From an uncultured Desulfomonile sp. (lineage in GTDB: Bacteria; Desulfobacterota; Desulfomonilia; Desulfomonilales; Desulfomonilaceae): a DNA stretch of 21,015 bases. A program made the translations under genes and the position numbers. Shown one piece after another: positions 1 to 6,460 of the stretch; positions within the stretch are counted from its first letter, which is position 1; each line of letters begins with the position of its first letter. The notes under the pieces are model-generated. The model was not told where the DNA came from, searched no databases, and saw nothing but the letters and a program-made list of their open reading frames with translations. The stretch is from contig CALDNG010000187.1 of NCBI GenBank assembly GCA_937915285.1, forward strand, positions 1-21,015, given 5' to 3'.

Positions 1-46
1 AGATATCCACTCGTGACTGGAGTTCAGACGTGTGCTCTTCCGATCT
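1..46. other. Illumina TruSeq adapter remnant (library artefact)
   Basis: Positions 13-46 read GTGACTGGAGTTCAGACG followed by TGTGCTCTTCCGATCT, which is the TruSeq index-side adapter next to the insert. Positions 1-4 (AGAT) fit the end of the P7 sequence. Positions 5-12 (ATCCACTC) are the reverse complement of GAGTGGAT, which I recall as TruSeq LT index 23. The whole 46-base end is therefore library sequence left at a contig edge. It should be trimmed, and nothing should be annotated in it. Genomic sequence starts at about 47 or 48. Confidence 0.97.
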
Positions 47-47
47 T

Positions 48-899
48 CTGGATGTCTATCACTCCTCCGAGAGCCGCCAGGCTATAGGTTATCGGGACAC
101 CTATTATTATGTCATCCCCTTCTCTCCTGAAAACTTCGTGGCGTCTGACGTTGATGAATACGTATAGATCGCCTGGAGGCGCTCCGGGATCGCCTGGCTC
201 TCCCTCACCCTGAAGCCTCAGGCGTGAGCCGGTCTCAACACCACCGGGTATTTTGACGGTCAGTTTCTTGGATTTCAGGATTCTGCCGACCCCCCTGCAC
301 TGCTCGCATGGGTCCTTGATCTCAGTCCCGCTGCCCTGACATTTCGGACATGTGGTGCTTATGGAGAAGAATCCCTGTGAGCGTGTAACCTGTCCACGAC
401 CACCGCAGGCCGAACACACCGCCGGAGCTGCCCCACCCTTGGTTCCCTGTCCATGGCACTCCTCACAGACCTCATGACGGGAAACTTCTATTTCGGTTTC
501 TTTTCCGAATACCGCCTCCATGAACTCGATGGTGAGTTCAAGTCTTAAATCCGCGCCGCGCCTGACAACGTTCCTGCGTGACCTGGAAGATCCGAAACCG
601 AAAAACTCCTCAAAAATATCCCCGAAAGAAGAGAAAACGTCCTCAAAATTCCTGAACCCCTGAAAGCCGGTTTGCTGAAGCCCCTCATGACCGTACCTGT
701 CATAAATCTGGCGTTTCTCAGGATCACTCAGGACTTCATAAGCCTCTGCAGCCTCCTTGAATTTTTCTTCGGATTCCTTATTCCCCTTGTTTCGGTCGGG
801 ATGATGTTTCAGTGCAAGCTGTCTGTAAGATTTCTTGATTTCCTCACCGCTAGCGGTCTTTTCTACTTCAAGAATCTCGTAATAATCACGTTTTATCAT
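48..899 (-). CDS. dnaJ: Chaperone DnaJ (Hsp40), 3' end lost at contig edge
   Basis: Hsp40 co-chaperone that delivers unfolded proteins to DnaK and stimulates its ATPase. The 284 genuine residues show a J domain (about 1-70) with HPD at 33-35, a Gly/Phe-rich linker (about 75-108), and the four-repeat CxxCxGxG zinc region (C145/C148, C162/C165, C184/C187, C198/C201). The first part of the C-terminal substrate-binding domain follows. Full-length DnaJ is about 370 residues, so roughly 90 are missing. If translated into the contig end it gains an artificial tail, KIGRAHV, encoded by adapter. The ATG at 897-899 gives the expected N-terminus ([10 protein letters not shown]). The Shine-Dalgarno is weak. 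No grpE or dnaK is in view, and the neighbour upstream is a small Cys-rich gene. Confidence 0.96.
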
Positions 900-953
900 C
901 GATTAAACTCTTGATTCATTTTTTGGGATCGAATTAGGCGTTTTGCGCAACCC

Positions 954-967
954 ACACATAGATGTGT
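954..967. promoter_or_regulatory. 14-bp palindrome upstream of dnaJ
   Basis: ACACAT-AG-ATGTGT is a perfect 6+2+6 dyad about 55-68 bp upstream of the dnaJ start, in the gap after the 67-residue gene. The two-base loop is too tight for a good RNA hairpin, so a protein-binding site is more likely than a terminator. I see no CIRCE element or sigma-32 promoter here. Confidence 0.3.
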
Positions 968-1004
968 ACTCATCTTCCGTTTGTCACTCCCATGCCGGAA
1001 TTTT

Positions 1005-1208
1005 TTAAGCCTTTTTTGCGGATTTCGCTTTCTCGGCGCAGCTAAGCATGTCACCTTCCTTGATCAACATGTTGATTATACAAGCTGTCCTGAACTGGCA
1101 ATATATCTTGGGACTGTGGCAGCAGGCGCATTCCTCACACATTCTTACGCCATCTTTCTCACAAAAAAACACACCCTCACGGTCAGGGTGCCTGTAACAA
1201 GGTTCCAT
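1005..1208 (-). CDS. Small Cys/His-rich protein (B-box-like zinc-binding), 67 aa
   Basis: Conserved-looking small protein of unknown function. It opens with CYRHPDREGVFFCEKDGVRM and continues CEECACC...YCQFRTACIINML. This spacing, CxxHP...C..C...CxxC, resembles the B-box-type zinc-binding motif found in short proteins of sulfate reducers, so metal binding is likely. The tail is Lys/Ala-rich and there is no signal peptide or membrane segment. The ATG at 1206-1208 has a good Shine-Dalgarno (TAGGTG, five bases before the start). A possible sigma-70 promoter lies upstream (-35 TTGATG 1288-1293, -10 TATTCT 1266-1271, 16-bp spacer, minus strand). A longer reading frame over 1145-1366 is treated as a shadow. 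The call as a real gene rests on the ribosome site and the Cys/His pattern. Confidence 0.72.
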   Translation of the reverse strand: MEPCYRHPDREGVFFCEKDGVRMCEECACCHSPKIYCQFRTACIINMLIKEGDMLSCAEKAKSAKKA

Positions 1209-1362
1209 GTTTCACCTACAGACTGACTGTTTTGCTTCTTGTCGTTAGCCGAAGCGTTTCCCCTGAGAATAATCAATCCACATAAGACATCAACGTCATG
1301 TTCCCGTGGGGTATGATTTCTGATAACTTTTTTTGGGGAAATCCTTTCGTTCACAAACATTA

Positions 1363-2082
1363 TCATTCAGGGATGCTGGTCATCTTTCCAATAGCAAGTT
1401 CATGGACAGGAATGATAATGTCGGCCGTCTCCCGGATACGGTTCATGCTATCATAGGCTTCTATAGTGTTGAGGAGCACCCCAGGCAGGATCACGTTGCC
1501 TGATGGAGGAAAATTCTCCGCGCAACAACACAGTCCAGTGATTACGGCCTTTCCTTTTTCAGTATTCACCACCACGGACTGCCCTCCGGGGGTATGACCA
1601 GGCGTCAGGATCACCTCGATGCCTTCAACGATCTCCGTGTCTCCGTCAATCACCTTTAGGTTCACCCCGTCCAGGACATCCGGATAATACCGATGATCCA
1701 CCGGATGTGGATCCATGCAGAAATCAAGTTCCCGTTTCTGGACATAAACTTCCGCATTCGAGCATAAACAGTCATTCTCGCAATGATCGTTATGGAGATG
1801 AGTATGAATGACTATATCAATATCTTCCGGCTTCCATCCGATGGTTTCCAAAGCCTCTTCGAACTGCATCACCGGAAATCCCGTTCTCTCCTCCAGATTG
1901 TCCGGAGCAATAAAGTCTTCAACTCCCGTATCAACAATAATCTTCTTGTCGCCACCCATAATCGCAAAAACGTAAATGGGCAGAATGATGCGCTTACCGT
2001 AAAATCTTTGATAGGTTAATATGCCCTGGTCGGTTTCGTTGAAGCCGACTGCCAGAGGTCGTATGGTGTAGGTTGCGCTCAT
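1363..2082 (-). CDS. MBL-fold hydrolase, N-acyl-homoserine-lactonase-like
   Basis: A 239-residue metallo-beta-lactamase-fold enzyme of the lactonase (AiiA-like) branch. The metal motif HLHNDH is at 95-100, a second histidine at H163 (TPGHTPGG), and the last at H227 (PVHE). The Asp that normally bridges the two metals, in a TGD motif, is not there: the sequence is ITGLCCCAENF, so L184 or C185 occupies that place. The following ENF does resemble AiiA. Known members open lactone rings, but the substrate here is unknown and homoserine-lactone activity should not be assumed. The start ATG at 2080-2082 has only a weak ribosome site. It lies 149 bp downstream of the hemB-ahbD-MBL operon on the same strand and may be partly read through from it. 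Confidence 0.85.
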   Translation of the reverse strand: MSATYTIRPLAVGFNETDQGILTYQRFYGKRIILPIYVFAIMGGDKKIIVDTGVEDFIAPDNLEERTGFPVMQFEEALETIGWKPEDIDIVIHTHLHNDHCENDCLCSNAEVYVQKRELDFCMDPHPVDHRYYPDVLDGVNLKVIDGDTEIVEGIEVILTPGHTPGGQSVVVNTEKGKAVITGLCCCAENFPPSGNVILPGVLLNTIEAYDSMNRIRETADIIIPVHELAIGKMTSIPE

Positions 2083-2231
2083 TTTTAATTACTCATACTT
2101 TCCGTAGAATTCTATTGACCATACTACAAAAGCAAGACCGTCCATACTGATTTCTGAACCTGCAAACACCCCACTGGCGCCCAGGAAACCCTGAGTTGCC
2201 CCCATGGAGCGAAGTCTGCAGAAATCTTCGG

Positions 2232-2861
2232 CTATATGTAAGCGTTTTCTCTCTTTTCCCTGCCGATGGTAGATGTCGGAGTATCACCATAGTTATGCCC
2301 TGGCAGAACTATCGTATCATCAGGCAAGGCGAAAAGCTTGTTCCTGATGGTGTTCTGGAGGACCTGGAATGATCCACCGGGCAAGTCGGTTCTTCCTACT
2401 CCACCCACAAACAGAGTGTCACCGGTGATGACGTAACCGGGAAACAAAAGACATATACCGCCGACAGTGTGCCCGGGAGTGTGCATCACCTTTACGGAGC
2501 TATCCCCAAATGTAATTGCATCCCCGTCTTTCAATAGCAAGGATGCCGGAGGGGACGGCTCAGCCCCGAACATGGCGAGCATCCCCAGGTTCGGATGGGC
2601 TAATGCGTCGGCTTCAAGTTCGTGAATTGCAATCGGCGCCTTGGTAACCTGATTCATTTCCTTGTTACCTGCTATGTGATCTACATGGCTGTGAGTGTTC
2701 ACGATGTATTTGAGGCTCTGGATTCCACTGTCTCTGGCTGCTTTGAGAATTGGGCCTGACGGGCCTCCGGGATCAATCACTATGCCTTCACCTGTGGACT
2801 GATCCCCGAGCAGGTAGCAAAATATTTCGAATCCACCAATCTGTATCTGTCTTAATATCAC
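2232..2861 (-). CDS. MBL-fold metallohydrolase, glyoxalase II-like
   Basis: A 209-residue metallo-beta-lactamase-fold hydrolase of the hydroxyacylglutathione-hydrolase/YcbL type. Metal ligands are complete: THSHVDH (H57, H59, D61, H62), TPGH (H131), TGD (D148) and PGH (H189). The usual glyoxalase II C-terminal substrate domain is absent, so the thioester substrate is unknown. It starts with GTG at 2859-2861. The stop codon of the upstream ahbD gene overlaps it (GTGA, 2858-2861), and GGAGG stands five bases before it. This argues for translational coupling with hemB-ahbD and for a job linked to heme synthesis or its by-products, though the latter is inference only. A 149-bp gap follows before the next gene. 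Confidence 0.9.
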   Translation of the reverse strand: MILRQIQIGGFEIFCYLLGDQSTGEGIVIDPGGPSGPILKAARDSGIQSLKYIVNTHSHVDHIAGNKEMNQVTKAPIAIHELEADALAHPNLGMLAMFGAEPSPPASLLLKDGDAITFGDSSVKVMHTPGHTVGGICLLFPGYVITGDTLFVGGVGRTDLPGGSFQVLQNTIRNKLFALPDDTIVLPGHNYGDTPTSTIGREKRENAYI

Positions 2862-3928
2862 TTGGTCCTCCGTAAACCTGAATAAGCTGGTGGCTCATAC
2901 ATGCAGTATGGCTCCTCGGACATGTAGGATCCTGTGTGTTCATAGGCTCTGGCCCGGCAACCACCACAAAATCTTAAATAGTCACATTTGCCGCATTTGC
3001 CCTCAAGCTTGCTAAATGTCCTTAGGTCGTTGAAAAGGCTTGCATTCTCCCAGAGGTCTGCGAATGACTGTTCCCTGACTGAACCCGCCTGCACATCAAA
3101 ATATCCGCATGGCTGTAATTCGCCGATGTGAGACACAAAACAGAATGAAAGCCCTCCAAGACATCCACGGGTTCTGGCGTTCAGCCCGAAATTTACTTCA
3201 TCAACCTTTATGCCGTCCATAGCAGCCTGCTGACGCATGATCCTGTAGTATTGAGGCGCGCAGGTCGCTTTTGTCTCAAGCGTGGATTTTAGACCCAGGT
3301 TGTAAAATTCAACCAGGGTCTCCTCGTATTCCCTTGGCCCCATTTCTTCACCTGACATATCCTTTGCCCGACCGGTGGGGACGAGAAGAAAGACGTGAAA
3401 AGCGACGGCTCCGATATCCTCGGCCATTTTCATGATCCGGGCTAACTGGCCCCTGTTTCTTTTGGTCAAGGTGGTGTTTATCTGGACGCCAACCCCAGCG
3501 GATTTCAGGAACTCCACTCCTTTTAGCGATGCGTTGAAGGCTCCAGGTATTTTCCTGAAGTTGTCATGGTCCTCGGCCGTAGCGCCGTCTATACTGATGC
3601 TGGCCCTGGGTATCCCGACTTTTGCAAGCTCCCTGGCAATCCCCTCATCAATCAAGACGCCATTGGTAGCCACGACTGCCCTCAAGCCAGACTTGACGGC
3701 ATACCGGGCCAATTCAAAGAAATCTGGCCTCAGGAGTGGTTCTCCACCGGTCATGATGAGGATGGGGGTTCCGACTTGCCTTATGCCATCTATCAGGCTT
3801 AAGCCCTCCTGGGTGGACAACTGATTGGGGTCGGCTTCAGGGCAAGCGCCTGCCCGACAGTGAATGCAGTTCAGATTACACGCCCTGGTCATTTCCCAGG
3901 CGACTAGCCGCAGATCGAAATGTTTCAC
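2858..3928 (-). CDS. ahbD: Fe-coproporphyrin III decarboxylase / heme synthase AhbD (radical SAM)
   Basis: Radical SAM enzyme of the alternative heme pathway. It oxidatively decarboxylates the two propionates of Fe-coproporphyrin III to the vinyl groups of heme b. The N-terminus LRLVAWEMTRACNLNCIHCRA carries the cluster motif Cx3Cx2C (C17, C21, C24), followed by GGEPLLRP and SISIDGATAEDHDNF. The C-terminal CGKC...CGGCRARAYE...YC provides Cys for a second cluster. The stretches FHVFLLVPTGRAKDM and TRGCLGG fit AhbD better than AhbC (12,18-didecarboxysiroheme deacetylase), which has a different N-terminus. At 356 residues the length is normal. It starts with GTG at 3926-3928, overlapping the hemB stop as GTGA, with GAGG upstream. 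AhbA, AhbB and AhbC are not in this window. The enzyme should be cytoplasmic and oxygen-sensitive. Confidence 0.9.
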   Translation of the reverse strand: MKHFDLRLVAWEMTRACNLNCIHCRAGACPEADPNQLSTQEGLSLIDGIRQVGTPILIMTGGEPLLRPDFFELARYAVKSGLRAVVATNGVLIDEGIARELAKVGIPRASISIDGATAEDHDNFRKIPGAFNASLKGVEFLKSAGVGVQINTTLTKRNRGQLARIMKMAEDIGAVAFHVFLLVPTGRAKDMSGEEMGPREYEETLVEFYNLGLKSTLETKATCAPQYYRIMRQQAAMDGIKVDEVNFGLNARTRGCLGGLSFCFVSHIGELQPCGYFDVQAGSVREQSFADLWENASLFNDLRTFSKLEGKCGKCDYLRFCGGCRARAYEHTGSYMSEEPYCMYEPPAYSGLRRTK

Positions 3929-4920
3929 TTTTTCCTCTTTACAGCGCCATCCTGGAGCAACCTTGCCGCTTCCAGCGCATGATAGGTGATTATGAGGTCA
4001 GCCCCGGCGCGTCGGATGGACAGAAGGGTTTCCATCATGCAACGGTCATGATCAATCCACCCGTTCTGGGCGGCAGCCTTGATCATGGCGAACTCACCGC
4101 TTACGTTGTAGGCGGCTACCGGTAAATCAAAGGCGTTTCGGACACGCCATATGATGTCGAGATAAGGCAGGGCCGGCTTAACCATGATTATGTCGGCGCC
4201 TTCGTCCACATCCATGCCCACTTCACGTATGGCCTCATCCGAGTTTGCAGGATCCATCTGATAGGAGCGTCTATCCCCATGCTTGGGGGCCGACTGGGCA
4301 GCGTCCCTGAACGGGCCGTAGAATCCGGAGCAGTATTTTGCCGAATAAGCCATAATCGGAAGGGACTCGTGGCCAGCTTCATCGAGGGCCTCACGAATGG
4401 CCCCTACCCTGCCGTCCATCATATCAGACGGGGCTACCATGTCGGCTCCTGCTGAAGCGTGTGAAAGAGCCACCCTAACTAGCAGGTCCAGCGTGGAATC
4501 ATTGTCAACATCATGGTTGAGGAGTACACCGCAGTGACCGTGATCGGTATATTCGCAAAGACAAACATCGGTGATAACGATGAGGTCGGGATAAGCGTTT
4601 TTTACCTGACGCACTGTCCTCTGAATAATTCCATCCTTGGCATAGCCTTCAGAACCGACGGCGTCCTTCCTGGACGGTATTCCGAAAAGCATTATCGCAG
4701 GGATGCCACGGTCAACAACTTCACGCAATTCTTTGATAAGGACATCCGGTGATAACTGGAAATGACCAGGCATCGAGGCCAACGGGTTTTTAATCCCTTT
4801 CCCGGAAATGCAGAAAAAAGGTAAAATAAAATTTTTGACATTCAATTGGGTTTCGCGAACCATTGATCGCAAAGCCTCAGTTCTTCTCATTCTTCGTGGT
4901 CTGTATTCCGGAAATCGCAT
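3925..4920 (-). CDS. hemB: Delta-aminolevulinic acid dehydratase (porphobilinogen synthase)
   Basis: Condenses two 5-aminolevulinate molecules to porphobilinogen, the common tetrapyrrole precursor for siroheme, heme and cobalamin. The 331-residue length is typical. The two active-site lysines are visible: K195 (YSAKYCSGFYGPF) and K248 (MVKPALPYLDI, Schiff base). The cysteines C120, C122 and C130 (DVCLCEYTDHGHC) make it the zinc-dependent type. The ATG at 4918-4920 follows GGAG with a six-base spacer. It heads the operon hemB-ahbD-MBL hydrolase, joined by GTGA overlaps, which links an early and the last step of heme synthesis under one promoter. Confidence 0.97.
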   Translation of the reverse strand: MRFPEYRPRRMRRTEALRSMVRETQLNVKNFILPFFCISGKGIKNPLASMPGHFQLSPDVLIKELREVVDRGIPAIMLFGIPSRKDAVGSEGYAKDGIIQRTVRQVKNAYPDLIVITDVCLCEYTDHGHCGVLLNHDVDNDSTLDLLVRVALSHASAGADMVAPSDMMDGRVGAIREALDEAGHESLPIMAYSAKYCSGFYGPFRDAAQSAPKHGDRRSYQMDPANSDEAIREVGMDVDEGADIIMVKPALPYLDIIWRVRNAFDLPVAAYNVSGEFAMIKAAAQNGWIDHDRCMMETLLSIRRAGADLIITYHALEAARLLQDGAVKRKK

Positions 4921-4939
4921 GGCAACTCCGTTAGTCTTG

Positions 4940-4981
4940 ATTCTTTAAAGAATTTATAAGCCTGATTACGGAGAGTGTCAA
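4940..4981 (-). promoter_or_regulatory. Promoter and palindromic operator of the hemB operon
   Basis: On the minus strand a -35 TTGACA (4976-4981) and a -10 TATAAA (4953-4958) are separated by exactly 17 bp, close to sigma-70 consensus. Immediately downstream lies the perfect 14-bp palindrome ATTCTTTAAAGAAT (4940-4953), which covers the expected start point near 4946. That placement suits a repressor site. The leader to the hemB ATG would be about 26 nt and includes the GGAG ribosome site. Confidence 0.75.
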
Positions 4982-5076
4982 TCCGGGCACAGAAGCCGGG
5001 TGTGAGCGCGGCGCCACTCAGGACGGCTCATGTGACCACAGGTATCAAATCATGAAGCGGTGGTTGATCAGCAGAA

Positions 5077-5838
5077 ATGAATAACCGATGCCTTTTCGTA
5101 TTCGCCCATCCCGATGATGACGCTTTCATGAGCGGAACCATTTTCCGAAAAATTTCTGAAGGCAGCGAGGTTCATTGTGTCTGGCTGACATCCGGCGGTT
5201 ACATGGGTGGGGCGTTAAAACGCGAGAAGGAACTCTTTGCTGTAGTTGAAATCCTGGGTCTGAAGAGGTCAAACATCCGGCTCTTGAGGCTGCCTGATTT
5301 GGGACTGATACAAAAACTTGAAGAAACAGTCGGTTTAATGGTCAGGATTCTTGAACATGTCGATCCCGCGGATGTTTACGTGACCGCGTTCGAGGGCGGG
5401 CATCCTGACCACGACTGCGCCAATTTTGTAGTCTTTGAGGCTCGCAAGCGCTCTCAGATGTCGTTCAGAATTATTGAATTCCCACTTTATAACGGTTCCG
5501 GAAGTTTTTTTACGTGGCGATGGCGAATAAACGCATTCCCCAATGATGACGGAGTGGAAATAAAACTTCCACTGACTTCGCTGGAAGTAGGGATAAAACA
5601 CCGCATCATGAGGACTTACTCCAGCCAGTGGATGTACATGGTCCCTGCAAGGCTGGCCACCCCCGAAGAAAAGATGCTCAGGTTGGGAGAACCACATCGC
5701 ATTTGTGGGCAGGACAGAAACCACACGATCAAGCCACATCCCGGAAAGATGAATTACGAGAGGTGGTTCAACCTGTTCATGAGGATAAAGTTTTCTGACT
5801 TTGTCAGAGCAGTTGAGCAGATCAGTTTTCTATCATAG
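5077..5838 (+). CDS. PIG-L family deacetylase (LmbE-like)
   Basis: A 253-residue zinc-dependent deacetylase of the PIG-L/LmbE fold, the family that removes acetyl groups from N-acetylglucosamine-type substrates (MshB, BshB, PIG-L). The metal motif AHPDDD is at 10-15 and the second, HPDHD, at 109-113. The C-terminal region (about 125-253) is variable and holds RTYSSQW and a HRICGQDRNH segment. No signal peptide, so cytoplasmic. The start at 5077 is fixed from upstream by an in-frame TGA at 5065-5067, though the ribosome site is poor. It is divergent from hemB and converges on the secreted 6-Cys gene. No glycosyltransferase or thiol-biosynthesis partner is in view, so the substrate is unknown. 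Confidence 0.9.
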   Translation: MNNRCLFVFAHPDDDAFMSGTIFRKISEGSEVHCVWLTSGGYMGGALKREKELFAVVEILGLKRSNIRLLRLPDLGLIQKLEETVGLMVRILEHVDPADVYVTAFEGGHPDHDCANFVVFEARKRSQMSFRIIEFPLYNGSGSFFTWRWRINAFPNDDGVEIKLPLTSLEVGIKHRIMRTYSSQWMYMVPARLATPEEKMLRLGEPHRICGQDRNHTIKPHPGKMNYERWFNLFMRIKFSDFVRAVEQISFLS

Positions 5839-5859
5839 GTTTTTCTGTGACCAGTTTAA

Positions 5860-5933
5860 ACCACTACCCGGCTGTTTGACGATTAGCATTCAACCGTGGT
5901 TTGTTCAGAAGTTGGCGCCAACCGGATAGTGGT
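5860..5933. repeat. Nested inverted repeats between convergent genes
   Basis: ACCACTACCCGG (5860-5871) and CCGGATAGTGGT (5922-5933) form a 12-bp inverted repeat with one mismatch around a 50-base interior. Inside it are the perfect 12-bp palindrome GTTGGCGCCAAC (5911-5922) and the small dyad AACC-GT-GGTT. The segment lies between the PIG-L stop (5838) and the stop of the opposing gene (5943). It could act as a two-way transcription stop, although no T-tract follows either arm, or be a small palindromic repeat unit. Confidence 0.5.
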
Positions 5934-5942
5934 AGTGCTGTG

Positions 5943-6218
5943 TCATTCTTCGTCATCACCACAGTCGCAGTTGGGGAGCATCCAACGGAACACGGCCCCA
6001 ACAGATCCAAAATAATTCGGCTCACTGTAGCCCATGCGAGCGCATTTTCTCTGGGCTTCATCCTCATTCTGGACCGAGAAATAACTGGAACACTTGTAAC
6101 AGCCCTTTTCAGGGACGAATTTTCGGCAAACAACAAAGACAATACTATGCGCCGTCGCTGGCAGGCCAAATGAGATGACAGTCACTGCAATCAGTAGAAA
6201 CTTTCGCCAAGTCTTCAT
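5943..6218 (-). CDS. Small secreted 6-cysteine protein, 91 aa, function unknown
   Basis: Not recognised. Translation from the ATG at 6216-6218 gives MKTWRKFLLIAVTVISFGLP, a standard Sec signal (Lys/Arg start, hydrophobic core), with likely cleavage after about residue 25 (ATAHS). The mature part of about 66 residues holds six Cys: VVC, GC-YKC, RKC, NC-DC. It ends in an acidic CDCGDDEE tail. An even Cys number in an exported protein suggests disulfides or metal binding. I prefer this start over one five codons upstream because GAGGAGGGAG stands just before it. It is divergent from iorA and convergent with the PIG-L gene. Confidence 0.72.
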   Translation of the reverse strand: MKTWRKFLLIAVTVISFGLPATAHSIVFVVCRKFVPEKGCYKCSSYFSVQNEDEAQRKCARMGYSEPNYFGSVGAVFRWMLPNCDCGDDEE

Positions 6219-6364
6219 TGTCTCCCTCCTCATTCAATTGATCGGTTTCCAACGCTATCGTCTGTCCCAATTATCAGTGTTGCATGTTTTTTTGTCAAAT
6301 TAACAATGAGTTATTGCAAAATTTTATTTGCCTTCATTGTTAGCCCAGTGATTCATTGGCCAGT

Positions 6365-6377
6365 TGTTGAGTCAACA
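6365..6377. promoter_or_regulatory. 13-bp palindrome in the iorA / secreted-protein divergent region
   Basis: TGTTGA-G-TCAACA is a perfect 6+1+6 dyad in the 242-bp divergent gap (6219-6460), about 85 bp upstream of iorA. It is symmetric enough to be an operator for either gene. No regulator is identified. Confidence 0.3.
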
Positions 6378-6425
6378 TCATCACACTCCGGTGAAATTAC
6401 ACCAATACCTGCTATCAAGGCCATG

Positions 6426-6454
6426 TTGACAGATCACAGCGCCTAAGATAGAAA
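6426..6454 (+). promoter_or_regulatory. Putative iorA promoter (possibly leaderless transcript)
   Basis: A consensus -35 TTGACA (6426-6431) is followed after 17 bp by TAGAAA (6449-6454), 4/6 match to the -10 box. Only six bases separate this -10 from the iorA ATG at 6461, so the start point would fall at or next to the start codon. No Shine-Dalgarno is present upstream of the ATG, which fits a leaderless message. Confidence 0.45.
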
Positions 6455-6460
6455 ATTATC

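Noticed and set aside
954..967. Rho-independent terminator after the Cys-rich gene
   Set aside because: The dyad has a two-base loop and no T-tract in either direction.
1145..1366. 73-residue minus-strand frame between the lactonase-like gene and the Cys-rich gene
   Set aside because: It overlaps the Cys-rich gene in another frame, and the latter has the Shine-Dalgarno and a motif pattern; this one shows neither.
2093..2290. 65-residue minus-strand frame at the 3' end of the MBL hydrolase
   Set aside because: Out-of-frame overlap with the hydrolase end, no family resemblance, and Arg/Ser-rich composition typical of a shadow frame.
2858..3928. AhbC rather than AhbD
   Set aside because: The N-terminus lacks the longer AhbC lead-in, and the WEMTRACNLNCIHCRA and FHVFLLVPTGR stretches fit the heme synthase AhbD.
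5860..5933. Integron attC site
   Set aside because: One RYYYAAC-like half is found but no matching GTTRRRY partner, and no integrase or cassette structure.
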